A stretch of 64,000 bases of DNA, taken from contig JANXYX010000050.1 of assembly GCA_025408425.1 (NCBI GenBank), positions 218,622-282,621 on the forward strand, in the 5' to 3' direction. Below the pieces are notes generated by a model. That model was not told the DNA's origin. It did not search any database and saw only the letters and a list, made by a program, of their open reading frames with translations. Below, in pieces: positions 8,060 to 17,900 of the stretch; positions within the stretch are counted from its first letter, which is position 1; each line of letters starts with the position of its first letter. The stretch is from Granulicella sp. Lineage in GTDB: Bacteria > Acidobacteriota > Terriglobia > Terriglobales > Acidobacteriaceae. The position numbers and the translations under genes are program-made.

Positions 8060-8853
8060 CAGGGCTGAAACCTGTTTGTGTAGTGATACATCGCAGTCAG
8101 TGCCGCAGCAACTTTCTCAGCCGCTGTCTTCACCCAGCGCTCACCGTTTTCTGCGGTCGCCGGATTCGGATCTCCCATCACGCCACTGGGGGCAATATCG
8201 CGCGTCAGCCACGCAAACGTTGCAGGTCCATTCTCGGGGAGCAGCAACTCCGGTGCATCGATCTGTGCGATGTAATTCACTGTGTATTTCTCAGGATGGA
8301 CCAGCTCAGGCGTCCCATGCAGCAACAGCGCTGTCTCCATCTCGCCCGCATGAAACCCGTAGGCGCTCTCCTGCGGATTGATCCCTTCCATCTTCGCGCC
8401 TCCTGCCCCGGAGAGATAAAAGGTTCGCAGCCCAAACTCAGCCCGCAGATCCCTGCACATCACATCCACCAGCGAAGTGTTCCCACCGTGAGTGTTATAG
8501 AGAACGACCTTCTTGAACCCGGATGCAGCGATGCTCGCTCCGAGATCGCGAATCACCGCCATAAACGTACTGGCAGAGACAGACAGCGTTCCCGGAAATC
8601 CAATGTGCTCATTGCTCTTGCCATAGCAGATCGGTGGCAGCGCATAGACTGGCATTTCAGCCGGCAGCAAGGCCAAAGCGTTGCCCAGCAGCAGATTGTT
8701 AATCAAGGTATCGGTCGCCAACGGAAGATGATGACCGTGCTGCTCTATCGCCGCCGTGGGCAGTATCAGCAGCGTCTCATCCTTAGGTAAACCCTCAACC
8801 TGTTTCCAGGTGAGATACGCAAAGTTGCGTGCATCAGGAATCCACGTCTTCAT
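8059..8853 (-). CDS. Creatininase family amidohydrolase
   Basis: 264 residues with the family metal motif 'AAIEQHGHHLPLATDT' (Glu37, His39, Asp48), 'VVLYNTHGGNTSLVD' and the second-shell 'GFHAGEMETALLL' Glu. Family members open cyclic or linear amides: creatinine, formamidopyrimidines (ArfB-type), and mycofactocin precursors. The protein starts one base before the CocE-like gene ends upstream reading, i.e. an overlapping stop/start, and sits directly after the FAD oxidase gene. With a deaminase and oxidase upstream, a ring-opening C-N hydrolysis step is plausible. Creatinine itself is possible, but no creatinase or sarcosine oxidase is nearby. Confidence 0.88.
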   Translation of the reverse strand: MKTWIPDARNFAYLTWKQVEGLPKDETLLILPTAAIEQHGHHLPLATDTLINNLLLGNALALLPAEMPVYALPPICYGKSNEHIGFPGTLSVSASTFMAVIRDLGASIAASGFKKVVLYNTHGGNTSLVDVMCRDLRAEFGLRTFYLSGAGGAKMEGINPQESAYGFHAGEMETALLLHGTPELVHPEKYTVNYIAQIDAPELLLPENGPATFAWLTRDIAPSGVMGDPNPATAENGERWVKTAAEKVAAALTAMYHYTNRFQP

Positions 8854-8854
8854 C

Positions 8855-10225
8855 TTATTGCTTTGCCTCCGCAGCCTGGTAGCTGGCCATCTTGCCTGGG
8901 TTCAGAAGACCCTTCGGATCGTATTTACGTTTCGCTATGAGCTGAATATGATCTTGTCGGTAGCGGCCACCGCCTTCGACATGGTTGACGTGCGGGTTCG
9001 CAACACTCACACCAATCTCGCGACAGAAATCGATCATCTCATTCAGCCGCTCGGCCGTCGTAAATCGCACCAGCGGAATTGAGCCGGGGACGACGACTCC
9101 GGATCCATTCTTCATGAACTCCAGATGAAACAGAAAGTCATCGCGATATTGCTCCTTGAGCTGAGCAAACTGAGAACGCGCGTTTATCGGGTCGAATCCA
9201 CATTGCAGATAGGTCCAGGTGTCATCGGCCTTAATGGCCCACAGCGTGGTGTGGTTCCATGTGTAGTCGGAGAGCAATGGTGCGGTTCGGAAACCATCAT
9301 AGTTGGCTCCATACATCACCTCTCCGCCCGCGTGACGCGCAGCCTGTTCCAACTCGCTAAGCTGTGTAGCCGCGATCATGAAGAAGATGTTTGCCTTCTC
9401 CGGCGCAATGAACTTCTTGATGGGCGAGAAAAATGAAGCTATCGGCGCCTCGAATGTCGTAACCAGACGCTTCTGCCAATGCTGATCGGTGGCGATTCGT
9501 TCGCTGAAATCAAACGCATTGTCAAAGCTGGAAAAGGCCACAACGCATTGCGCCCACTCAACGCTTGGAGTAAGTGCAAGCCAAATGCGAGAGATAATTC
9601 CATTCGTCCCCCACGCATGAAGAATCTCGTGAACAGCTTCGCCCTCGTGCTTCACGACACGCGGCTCCACCTCCATCGTCACCACTTCAATCGCGCGGAC
9701 AGTGCCGAAATCCCTCAGTCCGCCGTGTGCCACTGATCCGATACCGCCCGAGCCACCGCCGAGAAAGCCTCCGACCGAAGCTTTCACTACCGTTGACGGA
9801 TAACAGCGTAGCTCCCATCCGGTTCGGCGCGCTTCGTTCTCGATCGTAGCCAGCCGCGCTCCTGGCTGACAGACCGCAACTCCGTCCGGATCAATGGATT
9901 CAATCTGGTCGAAAAGCGCAAGATCCAGCACCACCCCGCCTTGCAGTGGAATCGCCTGCCCGTAGTTTCCCGTGCCCGCGCCTCGGACCGTAACCGGAAC
10001 CCCTCGTGCGTGGCAGAGGCGAAGGACAGATTGAATCTCCTCCACGCTCGTGGGCTGTACCACCACGTCCGCAATCTTGCTCTCCAGCAGTTCCTTCAAC
10101 ACCGGGGAGTACCAGTAGAAGTCACGCGAGAGCCTTGCGACCGTCGGCGCATTGGTAATGACTCGAGAAGGATCGCCCACCAACTCCACGAGCACTGCAA
10201 CCAGAGCATCTACTTCAGTGCTCAT
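8855..10225 (-). CDS. FAD-linked oxidase (GlcD/BBE-like, FAD_binding_4)
   Basis: 456 residues with the PCMH-type FAD domain: 'GVPVTVRGAGTGNYGQAIPL' and 'GGFLGGGSGGIGSVAHGGLRDF' bind the diphosphate and flavin. The C-terminus ends in the glycolate-oxidase-like 'KRKYDPKGLLNPGKMAS'. Such enzymes oxidise alpha-hydroxy acids, lactones or cyclic amines. The gene overlaps the deaminase stop by four bases and leaves one base before the creatininase start, so it is in the middle of the operon. I infer oxidation of a ring or hydroxy-acid intermediate after deamination; the exact reaction is unknown. Confidence 0.85.
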   Translation of the reverse strand: MSTEVDALVAVLVELVGDPSRVITNAPTVARLSRDFYWYSPVLKELLESKIADVVVQPTSVEEIQSVLRLCHARGVPVTVRGAGTGNYGQAIPLQGGVVLDLALFDQIESIDPDGVAVCQPGARLATIENEARRTGWELRCYPSTVVKASVGGFLGGGSGGIGSVAHGGLRDFGTVRAIEVVTMEVEPRVVKHEGEAVHEILHAWGTNGIISRIWLALTPSVEWAQCVVAFSSFDNAFDFSERIATDQHWQKRLVTTFEAPIASFFSPIKKFIAPEKANIFFMIAATQLSELEQAARHAGGEVMYGANYDGFRTAPLLSDYTWNHTTLWAIKADDTWTYLQCGFDPINARSQFAQLKEQYRDDFLFHLEFMKNGSGVVVPGSIPLVRFTTAERLNEMIDFCREIGVSVANPHVNHVEGGGRYRQDHIQLIAKRKYDPKGLLNPGKMASYQAAEAKQ

Positions 10226-10815
10226 GCATCACCTCGCTTGCTGGTGCTCGTTGGCACTGCTAACCCACGTTTGGCCTGTGTGCCCTTGCCCCACATCTTG
10301 AAGACTCTAAGCATATTGGGATGAGTAAACAGTGTGTAGGCAAGATCACGCTCGACTGGTCCTACGACGTCACACTGCATATCGCTGCGCTTGGCCACCT
10401 CGCTTGCCGAAATGTGTATCTGACGGCAATGGCGATTCGCATCGGCAATCGTCGCGCCAAAGACAACACGATCGATGCCGGACCACAGTAGATTGGCCAT
10501 ACACATCGCGCACGGTTCGCAGGTGGAGTACATGGTGTAACCGCGCAACGAAGCAGATTTCAGCTTTCTGCAGGCCAACCGGACGGTGCGTACCTCAGCA
10601 TGGCTGCTGGGATCGTTCTCTTTAGCTACAGCATTGACAGCTCGTTGCAGAGGTTTGCCGGTCTTGGTATTCACAATCAAAGCGCCGAACGGAACAGGCC
10701 GCTCCGTGACCAGGGTTCGAGCCGTAAAGCGAACCACTTCAGCCATGCGCGCCGCATCTACCGCTTCTCGCGTAGTCTTTGCAGCTGTATTGCTTCCCAT
10801 ATCGAAATGTACCAC
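10222..10815 (-). CDS. Nucleobase/nucleoside deaminase-like protein (CDA superfamily)
   Basis: 197 residues with the zinc deaminase signature: HAE at 72-74 (proton-shuttle Glu74) and 'STCEPCAMCMANL' (PCxxC, Cys102 and Cys105). Preceding 'VPFGALIVNTKTGKPL' is the guanine-deaminase/TadA-like substrate loop. Its longest start is ATG 10815, with an alternative ATG at 10800. It is longer than a typical guanine deaminase, the C-terminal 40 residues being basic and unfamiliar. As first gene of the seven-gene operon it probably catalyses hydrolytic removal of an exocyclic amino group from an N-heterocycle. It is divergent from the amidase across 83 bases. Confidence 0.85.
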   Translation of the reverse strand: MVHFDMGSNTAAKTTREAVDAARMAEVVRFTARTLVTERPVPFGALIVNTKTGKPLQRAVNAVAKENDPSSHAEVRTVRLACRKLKSASLRGYTMYSTCEPCAMCMANLLWSGIDRVVFGATIADANRHCRQIHISASEVAKRSDMQCDVVGPVERDLAYTLFTHPNMLRVFKMWGKGTQAKRGLAVPTSTSKRGDA

Positions 10816-10898
10816 GACCCCTTCCTGCCGCTAAAGAAGAGATTCTTGGATCATTCGAATTTTGATAGGAGTCCTTTTGAAGGACATAGAATTCTAGG
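10816..10898. promoter_or_regulatory. Divergent promoter region with two palindromes
   Basis: This 83-base space separates the deaminase operon from the amidase/binding-protein operon. It holds a 6-bp inverted repeat GTCCTT-TTG-AAGGAC at 10871-10885 and a perfect 10-bp palindrome TAGAATTCTA at 10887-10896, immediately before the amidase ATG. Because both halves of the importer are expressed from here, a shared operator is plausible. No regulator gene lies within the cluster, so the protein that would bind is unknown. Confidence 0.4.
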
Positions 10899-12206
10899 AT
10901 GCGAAAGCCTTTATCTCCTCTGCAGGAAGCGAGGGAGCGCCAAAGATCCGGCCCTGGCGGATGGAAACCGCTTGTAAGCCAAGCCTTGCTCCAGGCCAAC
11001 AGCAACGCCGGACGAAATACATACCTGTCCCTCGATAAGCCTTCCATTGCAGACCAGGTAGAAATTCTCAGTCGATCAGATACCATCCCTGCCCCGGCTC
11101 TCTTCGGAGTTCCGGTCTCCATCAAGGATTGCTTCGACTTGCGAGGCTTCCGCACTAGTTGCGGATCGAAGTTCTACGCCAACAGCAACGCACCAGCACC
11201 AGACGACTCGTGGGTTGCTGCCCAGGTACGGCAAGCCGGTGGTGTCATCGTAGGCAAGACCCACATGCAGCAGCTGGCCTATGGAATCACCGGAGAAAAT
11301 GTCGACTTTGGCGATTGCGTCCAGCCCCGCGATGCTTCCCTCCTCACAGGCGGATCATCCAGCGGTGCTGCGGCCAGTGTTCAGGAAGGGTCCGCGCTGG
11401 TAGCGATTGGCACTGATACGGGCGGGTCGATCCGTGTTCCAGCGGCACTCTGCGGACTCGCAGGATTTCGCTCCTCACTCGGCACAAGCTCGTGGCAAGG
11501 TGGCGTCCATCTGGCACCTTCCTTCGATACTCTCGGCCTGCTCTTTCGCGATCTACGCGACGGCCCTGAGCTAGCCAGAAACCTACTTGGGATCCATCCC
11601 GCAACTCCCGACCCACGCAGCCTCACTCCGCGCATCGCTATCGTGGCGGAAGACTTCTTGTATGACTGCGACGATCAGGTTCGCGCGGCCTTCACGCATC
11701 AACTGGAGCAACTCCGCGAAACAGGCGCGCAACTAAACGTCATCCAGACCGAATTCTGGGCTGACTCGTTGGAGATATTCGCAGCCATCCAGGCCCATGA
11801 AGCTGCCGCCATACAAAGGCGGAAGCTGGCAGGTCAAGCTGACTTCAGTGTCTTTGAACCGCAAATCGCCGACAGACTGACATGGGGCGAATCGTTGTCA
11901 CCAACTTATATTGCCGAGATGCGAGTAAGGCATCACGCGTTTCGCGCGTCCATGGATGCGATGCTCACACAGTTCGACTTTCTGATGCTGCCCTGCGCTC
12001 CGATGCACCAGTTGAAGGCCGGCGCAGACCACTCCAAAACACGGCAGCAAATCTTGCGCTACTCCACCCCTGTCAGTCTCGCCGGGATGCCAGTTGCCAC
12101 GCTGCCGCACCCCGCCGGAGCAGGCATGCAGTTGATCGCGGCCCGCGGGCGTGATGCTGAGTTACTAGCTTATGCCGCCAGCCTGCACTCAATTATTTCT
12201 GCTTGA
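10899..12206 (+). CDS. Amidase-signature family amidase
   Basis: 435 residues. The Ser-cisSer-Lys triad can be placed as Lys76 in 'GVPVSIKDCFDLRG', cis-Ser about 153 in 'GGSSSGAAAS' and nucleophile Ser177 in 'GTDTGGSIRVPAALCG'. Related enzymes AtzE and HpxY hydrolyse carboxybiuret- or oxalurate-type ureides, which fits the HpxZ/AtzH-like gene at 3506-3886. Aryl- or acylamide hydrolysis is equally possible from sequence alone. It is followed after 31 bases by the substrate-binding lipoprotein, so transport and hydrolysis are co-expressed. The ATG at 10899 has no strong SD sequence. Confidence 0.9.
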   Translation: MRKPLSPLQEARERQRSGPGGWKPLVSQALLQANSNAGRNTYLSLDKPSIADQVEILSRSDTIPAPALFGVPVSIKDCFDLRGFRTSCGSKFYANSNAPAPDDSWVAAQVRQAGGVIVGKTHMQQLAYGITGENVDFGDCVQPRDASLLTGGSSSGAAASVQEGSALVAIGTDTGGSIRVPAALCGLAGFRSSLGTSSWQGGVHLAPSFDTLGLLFRDLRDGPELARNLLGIHPATPDPRSLTPRIAIVAEDFLYDCDDQVRAAFTHQLEQLRETGAQLNVIQTEFWADSLEIFAAIQAHEAAAIQRRKLAGQADFSVFEPQIADRLTWGESLSPTYIAEMRVRHHAFRASMDAMLTQFDFLMLPCAPMHQLKAGADHSKTRQQILRYSTPVSLAGMPVATLPHPAGAGMQLIAARGRDAELLAYAASLHSIISA

Positions 12207-12237
12207 GAATTTGGCCTGAAATGCTAGGCTGCTGAGC

Positions 12238-13233
12238 ATGAACAGAAATCTTGGGCTATCGGCATGGTGTGTGCTTCTGCTGTTCGCGGCAGTGATGCTA
12301 CAGGGATGCAAGCAGCACTCGAATCAGAACGGTCTGATCCCCGTTAAGATTCAGACAGACTGGTATCCCCAACCGGAACATGGCGGTTTTTACACTGCTC
12401 TGGCCAAGGGCTACTACAAAGATGCCGGACTTGACGTGCAGATCGTACCCGGCGGTCCCTATGTCACCGCGGAGCAGCAGGTTTCGGTAGGAGCAGCGCA
12501 GTTTGGCATGAGTTCATCCGACCGCATGATCAAGGCAGCCGTCGGCGGGCAATCGCTGGTGGCAGTTGGCGCAACCATGCAGCACGATCCACAAGCCGTC
12601 ATGGTGCATGCGGAATCTCCCGTGCATAGCTTCGCCGATTTGAACGGTCACGCCGTCGCTATCCGGCCGGGCTCAACATGGTTCGAGTACATCGTAAGTC
12701 GCTACAACTTGAAAGATGTTCGTGAGAAACCCGCAACCTTCAGCGTCGCGAACTTCATTCAGGATCCCGACTACATGCAGCAGATCTTTGTCACGTCCGA
12801 ACCCTTCTACGTGAAGAAGGCTGGCCAGCCGATACGGACGTTACTGATCAGCGAGACGGGCTACGATCCCTACCGCGTCTTTTTCACCTCCCACAGCTAC
12901 GCCCAGCAGCATCCTGAGGTGGTGGCAAAGTTCGTGCAGGCATCCCTTCGCGGCTGGCGCGACTACCTCAAGGATCCTCAAGTCGCACACGCCATGATCC
13001 AGAAGCTCAACCCTGCCATGGATCCAGCACTGATGCTGTTTAGCTATGAGGCATTGCGAGATGGCCACTTCATTGACGGAGCAGGTGATGCCTCCGCCAA
13101 CACGACAGACCATCTGGGGCAGTTCGACGCGCAACGCTGGACGGCCATGGAGCACCTGCTTCTCAATCTGAAGGTCATCGCTGCACCGATGGATCCGGCG
13201 AGCGTCTACACCACTCAGTTTCTCAGTAAGTAG
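12238..13233 (+). CDS. ABC transporter substrate-binding lipoprotein (NMT1/THI5-like)
   Basis: 331 residues with a lipoprotein signal whose lipobox is LQGC, Cys24. After it, 'IQTDWYPQPEHGGFYTALAKGYYKDAGLDVQIVPGG' is the classic NMT1/THI5-like opening found in binding proteins for pyrimidine precursors (ThiY), nitrate, sulfonates and riboflavin. 'GMSSSDRMIKAA' and 'SRYNL' follow. It should pair with the permease and ATPase at 4721-6327, which lack a binding protein of their own. A heteroaromatic or amidine ligand would fit both the family and the neighbouring deaminase and amidohydrolases. Confidence 0.9.
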   Translation: MNRNLGLSAWCVLLLFAAVMLQGCKQHSNQNGLIPVKIQTDWYPQPEHGGFYTALAKGYYKDAGLDVQIVPGGPYVTAEQQVSVGAAQFGMSSSDRMIKAAVGGQSLVAVGATMQHDPQAVMVHAESPVHSFADLNGHAVAIRPGSTWFEYIVSRYNLKDVREKPATFSVANFIQDPDYMQQIFVTSEPFYVKKAGQPIRTLLISETGYDPYRVFFTSHSYAQQHPEVVAKFVQASLRGWRDYLKDPQVAHAMIQKLNPAMDPALMLFSYEALRDGHFIDGAGDASANTTDHLGQFDAQRWTAMEHLLLNLKVIAAPMDPASVYTTQFLSK

Positions 13234-13521
13234 TGCTTTCTTATGCCACTGCGGCTGCTACACATATGAAGGTATCCATAGCAACGGTTGGCGTATGGGA
13301 TAGTTGCGGATAATCTCAGGGTCGACTCCCCGCTGCCCTTGACGAAGAGCGGCTTTCCAGCGACCATACAGTTGCCCGGCAAAGAGCTTTTCAATCGCAG
13401 GGTTCTGGCGATCGCTACCTCCCGAGTAGCACCGCAACGGATGAACCTCTGTGGACAACAAGTAGAGAATGTCGGGTAACGCAAGTCTGGGCCTGCCTAC
13501 TAACATGAGACGTGCATCGCA

Positions 13522-14847
13522 ATGGGCGATGCGGATCATGGCTTTTCCGATTTCAATACCATTGCATCGCTGATGGAACGGAGAGATCCCAAAGTGCACA
13601 CCCAATCTGCCAAAATTCCGGCTCCTTCTCAGGCACCCAATTCCGAAGATGGCTCATCCACTCTTGGCAATCGAGATGGTTACACAACGTCCATTGCGAA
13701 AGCTCCCTTCGCAGAAGCCTCGACCAAGGCCGTAACTGTATTTGTGGGTGGCTCCGTCGGCTGCATACCCTATTCTCCAAAGACCTGGTCTGGGATTCTG
13801 CCGTTTCTGCTGAGGGCTATGGACGGTGCCGGCATCCTCTCCCAGGCTGTAGGAATCAAGGTACCTGAGCCCTGGAAAAGTTTCTTACTAGCCAAAAACT
13901 TCACACTGAACCGGGCCGCATGGCGAAAACACTTCTACTTCGACCCTGCTTACCGCCGCGCCCTGACGCAGGCTGCAAAGCCCGTCCTCGTCAATAGTCC
14001 AGTGTGCCTGCAGATTGGATCAATGTTTTCGCTACCCGAAGTTTTTCCAGATAGGAAGTGCATCTCCTACAGTGACGGAAACTTGCCGGAGTTGCTCAAT
14101 AGCGGCTTCGGTATGGAAGGCGTCTCCGCCAAACGCATTGACCAGGCGCTTCACTATGAGGAGCAGGTCTCCCAGCAGATGACAGCCATATTCACGTTCA
14201 GTGAATATCTACGCCAGTCCTTCATCTCCAACTACCGCATACCGCCCGAGCGCGTCTTCAACATTGGCGGAGCTATCAACCTGACAGATATCCCGCCGGC
14301 TAGCCCTGACAAGGACTACTCCGCGCCGCGCATACTCTTCATCGGAGTCGAGTTTAATCGCAAAGGCGGCCAACAGCTTCTCGATGCATTCCGCAGCGTC
14401 CGCCAAGCCATCCCGGATGCGAGATTAGATATAGTCGGCCCAGAACACCTCGACCAATTACCCGCCGGTGCAGTCTGTCACGGGCGCCTCTCCAAGGCCG
14501 ACCCCGAACAGAACCTGAAGCTCTTGACTCTGCTCCGTGGATCAAGCCTGCTTGCTTTACCTGCGTTGTATGAGCCCTTCGGTATCGCGCCGCTTGAAGG
14601 AATGCTTTACCAGTTGCCATGCGTCGTCACGGACGGCTGGGCCCTTCGCGAGTCCGTCAGACCCGGCTACAACGGGGAACTCGTTGCCAAGGGATCGGTT
14701 GAGGAACTCGCCGCAGCTTTGATCCGCCTGCTCTCCAACCCAGAGCAGCTTGCAATGATGGGGCGGCATGGTCGTGAGTTTGTGCTCAATAGCTACACCT
14801 GGACGAGCGTAGCCAATCGAATGGCGAGCGTCGTAAACAACCTCTAG
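13522..14847 (+). CDS. Glycosyltransferase family 1/4-like protein
   Basis: The conserved part begins around residue 75 ('VTVFVGGSVGCIPYSPKTW'). The C-terminal Rossmann domain has 'RILFIGVEFNRKGGQQLLDAF', 'LDIVGPE' and the GT4 signature 'LLALPALYEPFGIAPLEGML' with the EX7E-type pair (Glu in YEPFG and PLEGM). It transfers a sugar from a nucleotide donor, acceptor unknown. The first ~70 residues are unlike the family and have no good SD sequence, so the true start could be ATG 13573 or later. It is a single gene between the importer and a convergent secreted protein. Confidence 0.82.
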   Translation: MGDADHGFSDFNTIASLMERRDPKVHTQSAKIPAPSQAPNSEDGSSTLGNRDGYTTSIAKAPFAEASTKAVTVFVGGSVGCIPYSPKTWSGILPFLLRAMDGAGILSQAVGIKVPEPWKSFLLAKNFTLNRAAWRKHFYFDPAYRRALTQAAKPVLVNSPVCLQIGSMFSLPEVFPDRKCISYSDGNLPELLNSGFGMEGVSAKRIDQALHYEEQVSQQMTAIFTFSEYLRQSFISNYRIPPERVFNIGGAINLTDIPPASPDKDYSAPRILFIGVEFNRKGGQQLLDAFRSVRQAIPDARLDIVGPEHLDQLPAGAVCHGRLSKADPEQNLKLLTLLRGSSLLALPALYEPFGIAPLEGMLYQLPCVVTDGWALRESVRPGYNGELVAKGSVEELAAALIRLLSNPEQLAMMGRHGREFVLNSYTWTSVANRMASVVNNL

Positions 14848-14872
14848 CCCACTAAGCTTCATAGCAGAATAA

Positions 14873-14902
14873 AAGAGGCAGCTCCCATAGGAGCTGCCTC
14901 TT
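14873..14902. terminator. Bidirectional intrinsic terminator
   Basis: A perfect 13-bp stem (AAGAGGCAGCTCC, loop CATA, GGAGCTGCCTCTT) lies between the convergent glycosyltransferase and secreted protein genes. Minus-strand transcripts leave the stem into a short T run (TTTTATT); plus-strand transcripts meet a weaker GTTGT. Confidence 0.85.
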
Positions 14903-14939
14903 GTTGTAGCCGTTCTAACTATCTCCCTGCATCAAACTG

Positions 14940-17900
14940 CTACCTCCGATGCGTACCTCTGAGAATAGTGTAAGTAGCCGAATTGACCGCACTGTTGCTG
15001 TAACCGGTCACGACCGCGAAGGCTCGAACCGTCGTTGTCGCTGAGACGGCGAAGGGCCCTACATAGAACGTGGAGTTGGTCGTCGGTGTCGATCCATCGG
15101 TCGTGTAGAAGATCTTCGCGTAGGAAAGTACATGGCTGATTGCCACCGTCTGTGGCGAGCTATAGGTACCGGGAGCAAGGCTGAACGTAGGCATTGCAGC
15201 CGTGCTATCCGATGCCGCAGCCTGGATTATGTAAGTCGCTGAATTGACCACACTGTTGCTATATCCAGAGGCAACTGCCATGGCCTGCACAGTGGCTGTG
15301 GTCGACAGGAGAAAAGCACCCGAATAGACCGATGAGCTGGTGGTCGGTGTTGTTCCGTTGGTGGTGTAGTAGATCGTCGCCCCTGCAGTAGCATCGTTGA
15401 TCACGACGTTGACCGCCGTCGTGTAACTTCCCGCCGCTAGACTGAACGTCGGCGGAGCTACCGTCTTGGCAGCTGCAGTAATCGTGTAGATTGCCGAAGC
15501 TACTGCACTCTTGCTGTAGCCCGAGGCAACCGCGATCGCCTGCACAGTCGTCGTGCCCGAAGCCACAAACGAACCCGTGTAGACGGTAGAGCTCGTGGTT
15601 GGAGTCGTGCCATCCGTGGTGTAGTAGATCGTCGCCCCGGAGGTTGAGTCACTGATGGTGACAGTCTGCGCCGAAGAGTACGTTCCGGTGCCAGGACTGA
15701 ACGTTGGAGTCGCAGCGGTTGAAGTTGTGGGTGGTGCTGCAGCAGGCGCAGAGACCCCGAAATCGGCTGCTCCAATCACCAATGGATTGGTTCGAGCAGC
15801 AAGCGCTCCGGTTCCAACCGCGTACTGCCATCGCACCGGCATTGTCGCCAGCGTTCCGCTCAACGCGGTACCACCGCTGATGGCCGCCACTCCCGACAAC
15901 GGCAGTAGTGTGGTTCGGTCATACGGCAGTGTCGAAGCCGTCAGAAAGTTTCCACTCGTTAGACCATATTGATGAGCGTCGATCGGCGTGGTTAGCGGCC
16001 AGAGGCAGGTTCCATCGCATGTCGCCTCCCATCCATTTGACGTGCCTGCGTTGTAGTTTCCACCACTGATCGGAGTAGAGATAGCGAACGTCGACGCGTT
16101 CATCAGATTACTCGTCCACGATCCGATGATCGAGGCATAGCGCCCAAACTCAGTCTGCGTACCCAGCGTCCACAGCAGGTTATTGCGTGCATCAATCCGC
16201 TGTGTGAAAAATGGGTTGTAGCCATTGGCACTGCCGGTATCGAACACCACGTGCGCGTTGTCGAGCGTGTTCGAGTAAAAGTACAACGTGCCGTTGCGGT
16301 CGGCCATCTGGCCATCGTGATCTTCGGCGTAGTGAATCTGATACTGCGACGAACTTCCGAAGATCAGGTTGCCGTAGATGAAGTCCTTCTGTGCCGACTC
16401 CTGATAGGCCGCGATGACGTTCGGGCCGGCTGTGTCCCCCAGGCAGTACAGCGAAGCCGCGCAGTTCGTCTGACCCGCGTTGCTCAGATACGCCTCAAAA
16501 CTCACATACGGCGTGGCGTCCTGATTCTCCACCAGGTCGAAGTCCCTCGCAGGCCCACTGGCCACGTAGTTGTAGCGGAAGATGCCCTCCACCCCGCGCC
16601 ATTTGATGTTCGAACCCTGCGCCGTACTCAGGTAGTTATCCAGCCGATTGCCCTGCATCAGGCCATAGAACGATTGGAAGTAAACCTGATGCTCCGTGTA
16701 GTCCGAAGCCCAGCCCGAGTTGTGGATATGGTTGCCGTTGAACGTCACAAGCTGCGTCACCGGTGCCCACGCGCTGTTGGTATTCTCGGCAGTGAACAAA
16801 CCGTTCGTGCAGGTGTCCAGATCATTGCCGGAGAGATCGAGATACGATCCTGAGCGCACATTGATGCAGGCAGTCCCGATGCCCCAGGGCGTAGCAGCAC
16901 CGCCACCCGGTGGCGTATACGTGTAGGCCGGAGTGCCATGCATGATGTGCAGCCCGCTGATCGTGACATACGAAGGCCCGGCCGATCCCGCCTGCCAGTA
17001 TCCATAGGGGGTGTTAGTTCCATAACCGCCGCCCCACAGTGAGATCACGCCCAGCCCCGCCGCTCCATAGGCGCTGACCCGCGACTGTCCGGTTGCGTTC
17101 GCTCCATCTACGATTGGAAGATTACCCTGCGCATCCGGTACGCCGCACAGGACCATCGGCTGTGTCGCCGTGCCGTTGTTGTGTATCTGGAAAAACTCAT
17201 GATAAGTCGAAGGGTTCGCACCCGTGGTGTCTGTGTTCCATACCCGCATGATCGTTCCGGGCGTCCAGGTCCCTGCATCAGGTACAGACTGCAGCGTCGG
17301 ATACGTCTTGCCCGCGCCCACATCGTAGACCGCCCCGGTCATGGCCGGATCAGCAACGCACGCTCTCGGCTCCGTCATGTTGGGCGTCGCAGCATAGTTG
17401 GGTAATGCAGCAGGAGCCACATACACAATCGCGGTCACGCTCTTGCTCGTGTCGGCGTGGCTGGTGTACTTCAGCGTATAGCGGCCCGTCACAGAGGCGC
17501 TGAAATCGGTGTCGCGGTTTGCCGTATCAGCGAGAGCACCATTACCCCCGCTCGGCTGCGAGACGATGCTCCATGTGCCAGTCTCATCCGTGTTGCCGCT
17601 TACCCACGACTGCAGCGAAACATGCTGCGCCTGGTAGGCCTGCCGATACGCCGGAGCCACCAGAACTGTCGTAGTGTTAGCACACACGTTGAACAGGAAC
17701 CGGGCGCTCTGGCTGGTATCGTCAGTCGACTGCGCCTGCACTGTTACAGTCGCAGTCGAAGTCACGCTGTACGTGCCAATCGCCGTCTGACCCTGCGGAA
17801 TCGTGCAATTGCCGGACGCAGTTCCAACGTTCACCAATATCGTGGGAAGCCCCGCGCTCACCGACGAAACATTGGTCAACGACGGTGTCGTAAAAGTTGC

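Noticed and set aside
8059..8853. Creatinine degradation as the function of the 2-13 kb cluster
   Set aside because: The creatininase-family gene is present but no creatinase, sarcosine oxidase or N-methylhydantoinase was seen, so the specific name is not supported.
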